NCBI RefSeq assembly: GCF_014645555.1
Contig: NZ_BMLY01000011.1
Coordinates: forward strand, 1 to 64,000
Reading direction: 5' to 3'
Length of the DNA stretch: 64,000 nucleotides
Origin: Silvimonas amylolytica
Lineage (GTDB): Bacteria > Pseudomonadota > Gammaproteobacteria > Burkholderiales > Chitinibacteraceae
Shown: piece after piece, positions 47,650 through 55,332 of the stretch
How the letters are laid out: every line of letters starts with the position of its first letter
Numbering within the stretch: the stretch's first letter is position 1
Notes under the pieces: generated by a model
Told to the model about the DNA's origin: nothing
Database searches by the model: none
The model's input: only the letters and a program-made list of their open reading frames with translations
Translations under genes and position numbers: made by a program

Positions 47650-48355
47650 GGCTGACGGCCACTTCGGCAGAGAACACGTACCCCGCGCCACGCACGGTCT
47701 TGATCAGCGCCGGTTGCTTGCCATCATCCAGCAAACGCTGGCGCAAACGGCTGATTTGTACGTCCAGCGAGCGGTCCAGCGGGCCCAGATCCCGGCCACG
47801 GGTTTCTTCGGCCAGTACACTGCGATCCAGAATCTCACCCGGATGTTCGACCAGATACTTCAGCAACTGGAAGTCCAGCCCGGTCAGCTTGACCGTCTCG
47901 CCCGTCGGGTCTGACAAGGTGCGCTCGACGGTATCGAGTGTGAAGCCATTAAAGCGGAAATACCGTGCAGGTGCGCCGTTCTCAACCCCGGCCCGGCGGT
48001 GAATGGCCTTGATCCGCGCCAGCAACTCACGCGGGTTGTACGGCTTGCCCAGGTAGTCGTCTGCGCCCAGTTCCAGCCCAACAATGCGGTCTGTGTCGTC
48101 AGCACTGGCGGTGAGCATGATGACTGGCACACTGGATCGCTTGCGGATATGCCCGCACAGCGCAAAGCCATCGGTATCCGGCAGCATGACGTCCAGAATC
48201 ACCAGCGACAGTTCATCTTTGTAGCGGTCGAACTCGGCCATGAAGCTGGCACCGTCGTGTGCCAGCCGCACTTCATACTGATTTTTTTCCAGGTACGCTT
48301 TCAACAACGCCCGGGTTTTCTGGTCGTCATCAACGACCAGTATCTTGCGAGTCAT
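47642..48355 (-). CDS. OmpR-family response regulator (GltR-like)
   Basis: A 237-residue DNA-binding response regulator. The receiver has VVDDDQKTRALLKAY, the phosphoacceptor in VILDVMLPDTDGFALC, and LTASADD with the conserved K in YLGKPYNP. The C-terminal winged helix ends in SLDVQISRLRQRLLDDGKQPALIKTVRGAGYVF, the OmpR/PhoB pattern. It overlaps the upstream sugar-binding-protein gene by 26 nt and the downstream kinase gene by 8 nt, so all three are translationally coupled. Likely targets are its own operon, the divergent ABC transporter and perhaps the LamB-type porin at 59 kb. Confidence 0.94.
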   Translation of the reverse strand: MTRKILVVDDDQKTRALLKAYLEKNQYEVRLAHDGASFMAEFDRYKDELSLVILDVMLPDTDGFALCGHIRKRSSVPVIMLTASADDTDRIVGLELGADDYLGKPYNPRELLARIKAIHRRAGVENGAPARYFRFNGFTLDTVERTLSDPTGETVKLTGLDFQLLKYLVEHPGEILDRSVLAEETRGRDLGPLDRSLDVQISRLRQRLLDDGKQPALIKTVRGAGYVFSAEVAVSHG

Positions 48356-49616
48356 AACTGTTTCCTTCCAGCGACAAAGCCCGGATTACTGCGGCAAGGC
48401 GCCGTTGCAGTTCCGATGTTGGAATGCGGTCATCCAGAAAATAACGACGGATCAGGCTGACGATGGCGTCTTTGAGCGCTTCATCGGTCGCCATGCGGTG
48501 TACAAGGCTCGGTGCCTGCACCGCCTGACCACGCCCAAATGCCACCCAGGACTGCCGCGCACAGGGGTCCAGGGTAGAAGGGTCAACATCGCGGCGCACC
48601 GGTACAGAGCCCTTGATCTTGTTATAACCCGCCTGCACGGCCGGGGATGCCACCACCTGAGCCAGTTTTTCCTGTGCGCTCTGGTTGGCGTAATCCCCGG
48701 TGAACATGACCAGCGTATCAATACTATATAAGTGCGCGTCCGCCGTCCCCGGCACAGCGGTGCAGCCAAACTGGTCCCCCGGCGTCAGGCCCATGGCTTG
48801 TAACTCGCCTTTGCCCCAATCGCCCATGATCCACATGGCCGCCTTGCCGCGGGCCAGGTCCGCGGCTTCGTCTTGCCATGGGCGCTCCGACAGATTTTGT
48901 GGCATCCAGTGTTTGAGCCGGCGCAAGCGCTCCAGCGCGCGCGTGACGCGCACATCGAACCAGGCGTTGGCGTTGCGGCGAACCAACAGGTCGCGATACA
49001 TGGCCGGCCCGGTTTCAGAGAGCAGCAGCGTCTCAAAGAGGGTGGCGATCTGCCAGGATTCGGTACTTTGCGCCAGCGGCGTGTAGCCTGCGCGGGAGAG
49101 CGCATCAGCGGTGTGCTCAAACTCGGGCCATGTCCGTGGCGCAGCCAGGCCCAACTTTGTGAAGATGGCCTGGTTATAGAACAGCGTGTTGATTCGATGA
49201 ATGCCCAGCGGCGCGGCCACCACATGCCCACGCATACGAATGACGCTAGCCACGGTCGGGAACAGTTTGTCGCTCCAGTTACCGCGGCGGGCCACGTTAT
49301 CGAGTTCCAGCAACAGGCCCAGATCTGCCCATTCTGAAATGGCCGGACCGATCAGTTGCGCGGCATCTGGCGCTTTGCCTGACAAGACACGGCTTTTGAG
49401 CACCTTCATGGCGCCCACGCCAGCACCGCCAGGAATGGCGGCATCTTGCCAGGCCACGCCTTCATCCTGCAGGCGATCAGCCAGATAATCGGCGGCATGA
49501 CGTTCACTGGCGGAGGTCCACCAGTGCAATACATCGACCGTTTCTTGCGCCCGGGCTGGGGCCCCCAGACATAATGCGCCCAGCAGCAGGGTTGATATCC
49601 CGTGCCGCATACGCAT
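48330..49616 (-). CDS. GtsA-like sugar-binding protein encoded with a two-component system
   Basis: A 428-residue exported family-1 solute-binding protein. The signal peptide is MRMRHGISTLLLGALCLGA to ARA, and the mature protein starts QETVDVLHWWTS. Segments such as SRVLSGKAPDAAQLIGPAISEWADLG, VAAPLGIHRINTLFYNQ and WIMGDWGKGELQAMG are characteristic of the Pseudomonas glucose-binding protein GtsA, as I recall it. Yet no permease gene follows. The gene runs with 26-nt overlap into a response regulator. The start is at 49616 with an AGAGGGGGGAG ribosome binding site. It may deliver ligand to the sensor kinase as a periplasmic co-receptor, or supply the divergent transporter. Confidence 0.9.
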   Translation of the reverse strand: MRMRHGISTLLLGALCLGAPARAQETVDVLHWWTSASERHAADYLADRLQDEGVAWQDAAIPGGAGVGAMKVLKSRVLSGKAPDAAQLIGPAISEWADLGLLLELDNVARRGNWSDKLFPTVASVIRMRGHVVAAPLGIHRINTLFYNQAIFTKLGLAAPRTWPEFEHTADALSRAGYTPLAQSTESWQIATLFETLLLSETGPAMYRDLLVRRNANAWFDVRVTRALERLRRLKHWMPQNLSERPWQDEAADLARGKAAMWIMGDWGKGELQAMGLTPGDQFGCTAVPGTADAHLYSIDTLVMFTGDYANQSAQEKLAQVVASPAVQAGYNKIKGSVPVRRDVDPSTLDPCARQSWVAFGRGQAVQAPSLVHRMATDEALKDAIVSLIRRYFLDDRIPTSELQRRLAAVIRALSLEGNSYDSQDTGR

Positions 49617-50001
49617 GCGTCTCCCCCCTCTCCCAAGGATCTTGCTTGTATCCATCAAGCTCGCCCCGTGTTTTTTTCGCCGCAGAATAACGTAACGTAG
49701 CAACCTGTTTTGTAAAGAAAGATTGCGATTACTTGCGGTCTCTATCTGCGCCCTGCGGGTGCATCCCGCCAGGAATCCTTGATTGTTGCAGTCATTGCCC
49801 GTTCAAGGGGTCATTGGAATGTAATGAAAGGTAACATGCCAACCTGACTGATTTGTTATTTTTCACATAATAATCAATATGTTATTTGTTTATTACCAAT
49901 AAACACAAGCAGTTTTTGTGTCACGCAAAGGTGAGTGCTAATTTCCTGGCCATGCCCCCAGCAAAACTTTTAAACAGGGGTAAACCTGAGGAGATCGACC
50001 G
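49617..50001. promoter_or_regulatory. Divergent control region of the sugar module
   Basis: About 385 bp between the divergently read sugar-binding-protein genes. The part from 49800 to 49930 is notably AT-rich and probably holds the transporter promoter. No clear CRP site or regulator inverted repeat could be placed. A GAGGAGA ribosome binding site precedes the transporter gene. Confidence 0.45.
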
Positions 50002-51255
50002 ATGCAAAGCAAGAACATCATGCGTGGCGCCCTGGTGGCTGCGCTGTTGGCTGCAGGCGCTGCCCAAGCCGGCACCCTGACCATCGAAAGCTGGCGTACC
50101 GACGACAAAGGCCTGTGGGAAGAAGTGCTGATCCCGGCTTTCCAGAAGCACTATCCGAACATCCAGATCAAGTTTGCCCCGACCGCCCCGACCGAATACG
50201 ACTCCAGCCTGAATGCACGCCTGACTGGCGGCACCGCCGGTGATCTGATCACCTGCCGTCCGTTCGACAAGTCGCTGGATCTGTACAAGAAAGGTTACCT
50301 GGAAAAACTGAACGGCAAGAAGGGTCTGGAAAACTTCCCGGCATCGGCCAAAGTGGCCTGGGAAACCGACGATGGCAAGGACACCTTCTGCGAACCGATC
50401 GCTTCTGTGATCCATGGTTTCTTGTACAACAAGAAGATTTTCAAGGAACTGGGCCTGACCGAGCCGAAGACCACCGACGACTTCTTCAAGATGCTCGACA
50501 AGGTGAAGGCTTCCGGCAAGTACACCCCGATGGCACTGGGTACCAACGATCAGTGGGAAGCCAGCCAGATCGTTTACACCAGCATTGGTGCGCCGTACTG
50601 GAAGGGTGAAGAAGGTCGCAAGGCGCTGATCGCCGGCAAGGCCAAGTTCACCGATCCGGCATTCGAGCAACCGCTGGAAATCGAAGCCAAGTACGCACCG
50701 TACCTGGCCAAGGGTTACAGCGCTCAAACCTACCCGGATACCCAAAACCTGTTTGCCTCCGGCAAGGCTGCCGTGGTTGCTGCTGGTTCGTGGGACATTG
50801 GTTACTACAACCAGAACGCCGCCGGGTTCGAGCTGGGCGCTTTCCCGCCTCCCGTACCGAAGGCTGGCGACAAGTGCTACATCTCTGACCATACCGATCT
50901 GGGCATGGGCGTGAACAGCAAGTCCAAGAACAAGGACGACGCCTACAAGTTCGTGGAATGGCTCGGTTCGCAAGAGTTTGCTGACCTGTACACCAACAAG
51001 GTCACTGGCTTCTTCAGCCTGTCCAACCATCTGATCGCTGTGAAAGATCCGGTTGCCAAGGAATTCCTCGACTGGCGCAAGACCTGCGGTTCCACCATCC
51101 GTGTGAACGCGCAGATCCTGAACCGTGGCACGCCGAACCTGGAAAACGAACTGTGGAACGTGAACTCGCAAGTCCTCAACGGCAAGCTGTCGCCGAAGGA
51201 TGGCGCTGCGCGTCTGCAGTCCGGTCTGGCCAAGTGGTACAAGCCGGCTCAGTAA
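50002..51255 (+). CDS. CUT1-type ABC transporter sugar-binding protein
   Basis: A 417-residue periplasmic solute-binding protein. The signal peptide ends ALLAAGAAQA, followed by GTLTIESWRTDDKGLWEEVLIPAFQKHYP, a typical family-1 start. Tryptophans and aromatics such as GSWDIGYYNQ and NDQWEAS match sugar-stacking positions. It belongs to the CUT1 oligosaccharide group but differs in sequence from the GtsA-like protein encoded divergently, so the two probably bind different ligands. The sugar is unknown. Lysine and alanine codons look strongly biased (AAG, GCC/GCT), suggesting high expression. A strong terminator follows before the permeases, which would give excess binding protein. Confidence 0.93.
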   Translation: MQSKNIMRGALVAALLAAGAAQAGTLTIESWRTDDKGLWEEVLIPAFQKHYPNIQIKFAPTAPTEYDSSLNARLTGGTAGDLITCRPFDKSLDLYKKGYLEKLNGKKGLENFPASAKVAWETDDGKDTFCEPIASVIHGFLYNKKIFKELGLTEPKTTDDFFKMLDKVKASGKYTPMALGTNDQWEASQIVYTSIGAPYWKGEEGRKALIAGKAKFTDPAFEQPLEIEAKYAPYLAKGYSAQTYPDTQNLFASGKAAVVAAGSWDIGYYNQNAAGFELGAFPPPVPKAGDKCYISDHTDLGMGVNSKSKNKDDAYKFVEWLGSQEFADLYTNKVTGFFSLSNHLIAVKDPVAKEFLDWRKTCGSTIRVNAQILNRGTPNLENELWNVNSQVLNGKLSPKDGAARLQSGLAKWYKPAQ

Positions 51256-51408
51256 TCTGAGTCAGCCATTTGCAGTATTCAGGCGGTCGAGTGGCGGGGT
51301 TCCCATGAATCTCGCCCGACCCGATGCGACGGAGACGTATCGGGTTTGTCGGCGGCCTGGTGTAGTAGTCAGTTGTTCTTCCTCTCCATACCCTCGACTG
51401 TGAGTTAG

Positions 51409-51437
51409 GCCGGCGGTTCGCCGCCGGCGTTTTTTTT
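51409..51437 (+). terminator. Strong terminator between binding-protein and permease genes
   Basis: GCCGGCGG-TTCG-CCGCCGGC is a perfect 8-bp stem with a UUCG-type tetraloop, followed by GTTTTTTTT. It lies 154 nt past the binding-protein stop and inside the transporter operon, so the permeases would depend on read-through or a second promoter. Confidence 0.88.
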
Positions 51438-51494
51438 GGTTGTTTCGCCCGAGGCCATTACGGCGTTCTGGCGCGCATTAGATAAACAAATAAA

Positions 51495-51600
51495 GAATCA
51501 CCGACAAAACACGAGTGCCGCGGCACCCGCCAGGGCGCAGACAGTACCAGTGGTACGGCAAGCCCGGGCAACCAAGGTAATCGTGTTTTGTCGGTGATTC
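51495..51600 (+). repeat. 106-bp structured inverted-repeat element before permease gene
   Basis: A perfect 20-bp inverted repeat, GAATCACCGACAAAACACGA at 51495-51514 with its complement at 51581-51600, encloses 66 nt. The inner part holds three smaller palindromes: GTGCCGCGGCAC (51515-51526), GTACC-AGT-GGTAC (51544-51556) and GCCCGGGC (51562-51569). As RNA it could fold into a multi-branched structure ending 2 nt before the AGGGAG ribosome binding site of the permease at 51616. No target-site duplication is obvious. It could be a mobile miniature element, an mRNA-stabilising structure or a regulatory RNA. Confidence 0.75.
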
Positions 51601-51615
51601 ATAGGGAGCAAGGCC

Positions 51616-52530
51616 ATGAAACGGAAGTTTCCCTGGCATATCGTGGTCTTTCTGGCCCCGGCATTTCTGATTTACCTGGTTTTCAGCGCCTGGCCGCTGA
51701 TCGATACCCTGCGACTGGGGTTCTTCACTACCAATGACAATGGCTCCCAAACCTGGGCCGGTCTTGCCAACTACCATTCCCTGCTGTTCGATCCGCTGTG
51801 GTCAGAAGGCTTCTGGAATGCCATGAAGAACAACTGCAAGTTCTTCCTGGTGCATATGTGCATCCAGAACCCGCTGGGTCTGTTGCTGGCTGCCCTCTTG
51901 TCCATGCGTGGCGTGAAGTTTGCCAAGGGCTATCAGACTGCCATTTTCCTGCCGACTCTGCTCTCAGTGGTGATCATCGGTTTTATCTGGCAATTGATTC
52001 TTTCCCCGCTGTGGGGCGTATCAGAAAAGCTGCTGGGTCTGGTTCATCTGGACAGTTTGTTCCAGCCTTTCCTGGGTCAGGAAGAGACCGCGCTGTATAC
52101 GCTTTCGGCCATGTCAGTCTGGCAGTTTGTTGGCATCCCGATGATGCTGATCTATGCCGCACTGATCGCGATCCCGGATGAAATCATCGAAGCCGCCTAT
52201 GTGGAAGGCGCATCAGCCTGGCGCATTTTCTGGACCATCCGCGTGCCGCTGATTCTGCCAACGCTGGGCCTGACCACCATTCTGACTTTTGTCGGCAACT
52301 TCAACGCGTTTGATTTGATTTACTCGGTCAAGGGCGCGCTGGCTGGCCCCAATTTCAGCACAGACATTCTGGGCACCTACTTCTACCGCGCCTTCTTTGG
52401 CTATCAAAGCCAGATCGGCAGCCCGACCATGGGCGCCGCCGTGGCCACACTGATGTTCCTCGTGATCCTGTTTGGTGTGGGCGTGTATTTCTACTTTATC
52501 CAGCGCAAGCTGCAACGCTTCAGTTTCTAA
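51616..52530 (+). CDS. CUT1-type ABC transporter permease (MalF-like)
   Basis: A 304-residue inner-membrane permease with six predicted helices. The ATPase-contacting EAA loop is EAAYVEGASAWRIFWTIRVPLILP. It starts at the ATG at 51616 with AGGGAG upstream, directly after the structured inverted repeat. The first helix is WHIVVFLAPAFLIYLVF. It pairs with the next permease (gap 16 nt), and the ATPase gene follows. The sugar is unknown. Confidence 0.94.
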   Translation: MKRKFPWHIVVFLAPAFLIYLVFSAWPLIDTLRLGFFTTNDNGSQTWAGLANYHSLLFDPLWSEGFWNAMKNNCKFFLVHMCIQNPLGLLLAALLSMRGVKFAKGYQTAIFLPTLLSVVIIGFIWQLILSPLWGVSEKLLGLVHLDSLFQPFLGQEETALYTLSAMSVWQFVGIPMMLIYAALIAIPDEIIEAAYVEGASAWRIFWTIRVPLILPTLGLTTILTFVGNFNAFDLIYSVKGALAGPNFSTDILGTYFYRAFFGYQSQIGSPTMGAAVATLMFLVILFGVGVYFYFIQRKLQRFSF

Positions 52531-52546
52531 AGGGAGGCACCAGAAG

Positions 52547-53389
52547 ATGTCGCAACATAAAGCTTCCCGTTTCCTCGGCGCCGGTCTGACGCAAGTCATC
52601 CTGGCGGGTTATACGATCCTGGCACTGTTCCCGATCGCGCTGATCATCATCAACTCGTTCAAGAGCCGTGGGGCCATCTTTGATAACCCGCTGGCCCTGC
52701 CGACCAGTGAAACGTTTTCCCTGATCGGTTTCCAGAAAGTACTGAAAGAGTCCCACTTCACGCTGTATTTCGGTAACAGCCTGACAGTGACGATTACCTC
52801 GCTGGTGCTGATTTTACTGTTTGGTGCCATGGCCGCCTGGGCGCTGTCTGAGTACAAATTCAAAGGCAGCCGGATTCTGACGTTGTTCTTTGCCTTCGGC
52901 ATCATGGTGCCGATCCGCCTCGGCACGGTTTCCATCCTGAAGCTGATGGTGAGCCTGAGTCTCGTGAACACGCTGACCGCGCTGATCCTGGTGTACGTAG
53001 CCCAAGGCTTGCCGCTGGCGATCATGATCTTGTCCGAGTTCATGCAGCAGATCCCCAAAGAACTGAAAGAAGCCGCCCGCTGCGATGGCGTGGGCGAGTT
53101 CAAGATCTTCTTCCAGGTGATCCTGCCGTTGATTCGCCCAGCCGTCGCCACCGTTGCCGTGTTCACCATGGTGCCGATCTGGAACGACCTGTGGTTCCCG
53201 CTGATTCTGGCGCCAGGTGACTCTACCCAGACCGTTACGCTGGGCGTGCAGCAGTTTATTGGTCAGTACGTGACCAACTGGAACGCCGTGCTGGCCTCGC
53301 TGACCCTGGCTGTATTGCCGGTGCTGGTGATGTATGTGTTCTTCTCTCGCCAGTTGATCCGCGGTATCACCGCCGGCGCTGTGAAGTAA
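52547..53389 (+). CDS. CUT1-type ABC transporter permease (MalG-like)
   Basis: A 280-residue inner-membrane permease, MalG branch, with six helices. The EAA loop is EAARCDGVGEFKIFFQVILPLIRPA. The start ATG at 52547 has a strong AGGGAGG ribosome binding site. An upstream in-frame start at 52472 would overlap the preceding permease and is unlikely. The C-terminus (FFSRQLIRGITAGAVK) is typical of sugar ABC MalG-type permeases. Confidence 0.94.
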   Translation: MSQHKASRFLGAGLTQVILAGYTILALFPIALIIINSFKSRGAIFDNPLALPTSETFSLIGFQKVLKESHFTLYFGNSLTVTITSLVLILLFGAMAAWALSEYKFKGSRILTLFFAFGIMVPIRLGTVSILKLMVSLSLVNTLTALILVYVAQGLPLAIMILSEFMQQIPKELKEAARCDGVGEFKIFFQVILPLIRPAVATVAVFTMVPIWNDLWFPLILAPGDSTQTVTLGVQQFIGQYVTNWNAVLASLTLAVLPVLVMYVFFSRQLIRGITAGAVK

Positions 53390-53468
53390 AAAGCCAACAA
53401 AACAGAATGAATGACAGCAGCGGCAGCGCGACAAACCCGTGCCGTTGCTGATCAAGGGAGCAAACAAG

Positions 53469-54596
53469 ATGTCTCACGTATCACTGAAAAACCTGACCAA
53501 ATCCTACGACGGCAAAACCAATGTGCTGTCCGGGATCAACCTGGAAATCAATGACGGCGAATTTGTGGTGCTGGTCGGCCCGTCCGGCTGCGGCAAGTCC
53601 ACGTTGTTGCGCATGGTGTGCGGCCTGGAAGAAATCACCGGTGGCGACCTGGAAATCGACCACGCCCGCGTGAACGACCTGCCCCCGGCCCTGCGCGGTA
53701 TCGCCATGGTGTTCCAGAGCTACGCGCTCTATCCGCACATGAGCGTGTACAAGAACATGGCGTTTGGTCTGAAAGTGGCCGGCAAATCCAAAGATGAAGC
53801 CGACACCCGCATCCGCAACGCCGCCAAGATTCTGAAAATTGACCACCTGCTGGAACGCCTGCCGCGCGAACTCTCTGGCGGTCAACGTCAGCGCGTCGCC
53901 ATCGGCCGCGCCATCGTGCGTGAACCGAAACTGTTCTTGTTTGACGAGCCCCTCTCGAACCTGGACGCCGCCCTGCGCGTGCAAACCCGCCTGGAAATCG
54001 CCAAGCTGCACCGCGAACTGGCGGCCACCATTGTTTACGTGACACACGACCAGGTCGAAGCCATGACCCTGGGTGACAAGATTGTGGTCATGCATGATGG
54101 CCTGATCCAGCAAGCGGGTTCACCGCTGGAGTTGTACCAGCAACCCGCCAACCTGTTCGTCGCCACGTTTATTGGCTCGCCCAAGATGAACCTGCTGGAA
54201 GGCGTGGTGGAAAGCGCCGCTGCGGATCATTTGATCGTCACCCTGGCTGGCGGCCAGAACGTGCGCGCGGATGTCGAAGCCAGCACCGCCACCGTGGGCG
54301 ACCGTGTAACCGTGGGCGTCCGCTCGGAACACCTGTGGGAAGACACCAACGGCAGCGAACGCTTCTCCGGCACGGTCAATCTGGTCGAACACCTGGGCGA
54401 ATCCAACTTCCTGTACCTGACGCTTTCCACCGGCCAGGACCTGACCGTGCGCGGCCACGGTGATCGGGAAGTGAAGATCGGTGACGTGATAAATATCTCT
54501 GCCCCCTCTGCCGCATTCCATGTGTTTGACCGTGATGGCAAGGCATTCAAGCGCCTCAAGCCAGGCAACATGGTCGCTGCCAAGCGCGTGAGCTGA
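53469..54596 (+). CDS. Sugar ABC transporter ATP-binding protein (UgpC/MalK family)
   Basis: A 375-residue cytoplasmic ATPase of the CUT1 type. Motifs are Walker A GPSGCGKSTLL, Q-loop VFQSYALYPHMSV, signature LSGGQRQRVAIGRA, Walker B LFLFDEPLSNLD and H-loop VTHDQVEAM. A C-terminal TOBE/OB regulatory domain (about 235-375) with VTVGVRSEHLW is present. The start at MSHVSLKNL (53469) follows AGGGAG. MalK-type ATPases can serve several permeases, so it might also be used by other sugar systems in the cell. Confidence 0.95.
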   Translation: MSHVSLKNLTKSYDGKTNVLSGINLEINDGEFVVLVGPSGCGKSTLLRMVCGLEEITGGDLEIDHARVNDLPPALRGIAMVFQSYALYPHMSVYKNMAFGLKVAGKSKDEADTRIRNAAKILKIDHLLERLPRELSGGQRQRVAIGRAIVREPKLFLFDEPLSNLDAALRVQTRLEIAKLHRELAATIVYVTHDQVEAMTLGDKIVVMHDGLIQQAGSPLELYQQPANLFVATFIGSPKMNLLEGVVESAAADHLIVTLAGGQNVRADVEASTATVGDRVTVGVRSEHLWEDTNGSERFSGTVNLVEHLGESNFLYLTLSTGQDLTVRGHGDREVKIGDVINISAPSAAFHVFDRDGKAFKRLKPGNMVAAKRVS

Positions 54597-54740
54597 GATT
54601 TGAAAGTGTAAGTGGCCTTGCCAGAGGCTGTAGTGAGGAAGACGCCTTGTGTGCTGATGCATGCAGGGCGTTTTTCTTTTTGGAGACTGTGTTGAAAGAC
54701 AAACCCGTTTTAGCGCCTGCGGCGCTTTCTGGTTAGAACC

Positions 54741-54767
54741 GGATTCCGGCTCAAGGCCGGAATGACG
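54741..54767. repeat. REP-like palindrome 1
   Basis: GGATTCCGGC-TCAAG-GCCGGAATGACG is a stem-loop with GGATTCCGG and CCGGAATGACG ends. It is the first of three related units in this intergenic region and the type of extragenic palindrome that recurs across proteobacterial genomes. Confidence 0.6.
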
Positions 54768-54810
54768 AAGTGGTGGCAAGGCCAGTTTCCAATTCCTTGC
54801 CAACGGCACT

Positions 54811-54853
54811 GCTGGATTCCTGCCAGGGGGCCGCCGAGGTCGGGGATGACGAG
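54811..54853. repeat. REP-like palindrome 2 (degenerate)
   Basis: It begins GCTGGATTCCTGCC and ends GGGGATGACGAGG, matching the edges of the unit at 55191 but with a longer, degenerate centre. Confidence 0.45.
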
Positions 54854-54892
54854 GTGGTTGGCAAGAAAAATCATTCTTGAAAACAGAGGGTT

Positions 54893-55070
54893 TGCGGGGT
54901 TGGGGTTGCCTTTCTCCCCCATTAAAGCCAAGCGCCGAAGGAGGGAGGGAGACCTTAGGCTCCCGACTGACTGAGGGCAGCCCGGAGGGCCGCCGGGCTG
55001 GGGTCGCCTTTCTTTGGCGAGACAAAGAAAGTGTCGTGCTCCGGGCACCCCCGGTATGTAAACAACCGCG
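54893..55070. repeat. Intergenic repeat with duplicated GGGGT(T/C)GCCTTTCT word
   Basis: GGGGTTGCCTTTCT near 54900 recurs as GGGGTCGCCTTTCT near 55000. The second copy leads into a hairpin CTTTCTTTG-GCGAGA-CAAAGAAAG (about 55010-55033). This resembles a dispersed intergenic repeat that I recall from betaproteobacterial and xanthomonad genomes. No protein gene is supported here. Confidence 0.45.
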
Positions 55071-55190
55071 CCGCAGGTGCTAACAGGGGTTCAAGGGTTT
55101 AAGACAGCCATGGTGGATTGTCGCCAAGGCTCCGAATCCACCCTACACACCCTGACGCTCTTGCAGCAAAGGCCACCTGCGGGGGCCGGC

Positions 55191-55217
55191 TGGATTCCGG
55201 CTTCCGCCGGAATGACG
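55191..55217. repeat. REP-like palindrome 3
   Basis: TGGATTCCGGC-TTCC-GCCGGAATGACG is a near-perfect stem-loop and the best-preserved copy of the three. Confidence 0.6.
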
Positions 55218-55260
55218 AAGCAGTGGGAGAGCACACGTCCCGCTTCACACCCTACAAACA

Positions 55261-55293
55261 AAAAAACGCCACCTTCAACAGGCAGCGTTTTTT
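55261..55293 (-). terminator. spoT terminator
   Basis: An AAAAAACGC arm pairs with GCGTTTTTT across a partly paired loop. On the minus strand it is followed by T residues, 40 nt past the spoT stop. Confidence 0.65.
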
Positions 55294-55332
55294 GCAGATT
55301 CCCAGAATCTAAAAAGCGGATCCAAAGGCCGC

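Noticed and set aside
49921-51171. 416-codon minus-strand open frame opposite the CUT1 binding-protein gene
   Set aside because: It is a shadow of a highly expressed, codon-biased gene and contains no motifs.
51495-51600. Inverted repeat considered as a CRISPR repeat or a simple terminator
   Set aside because: There is no periodic direct repetition or spacer pattern, and no T-run follows the right arm. The nearby hairpin at 51409-51437 is the real terminator.
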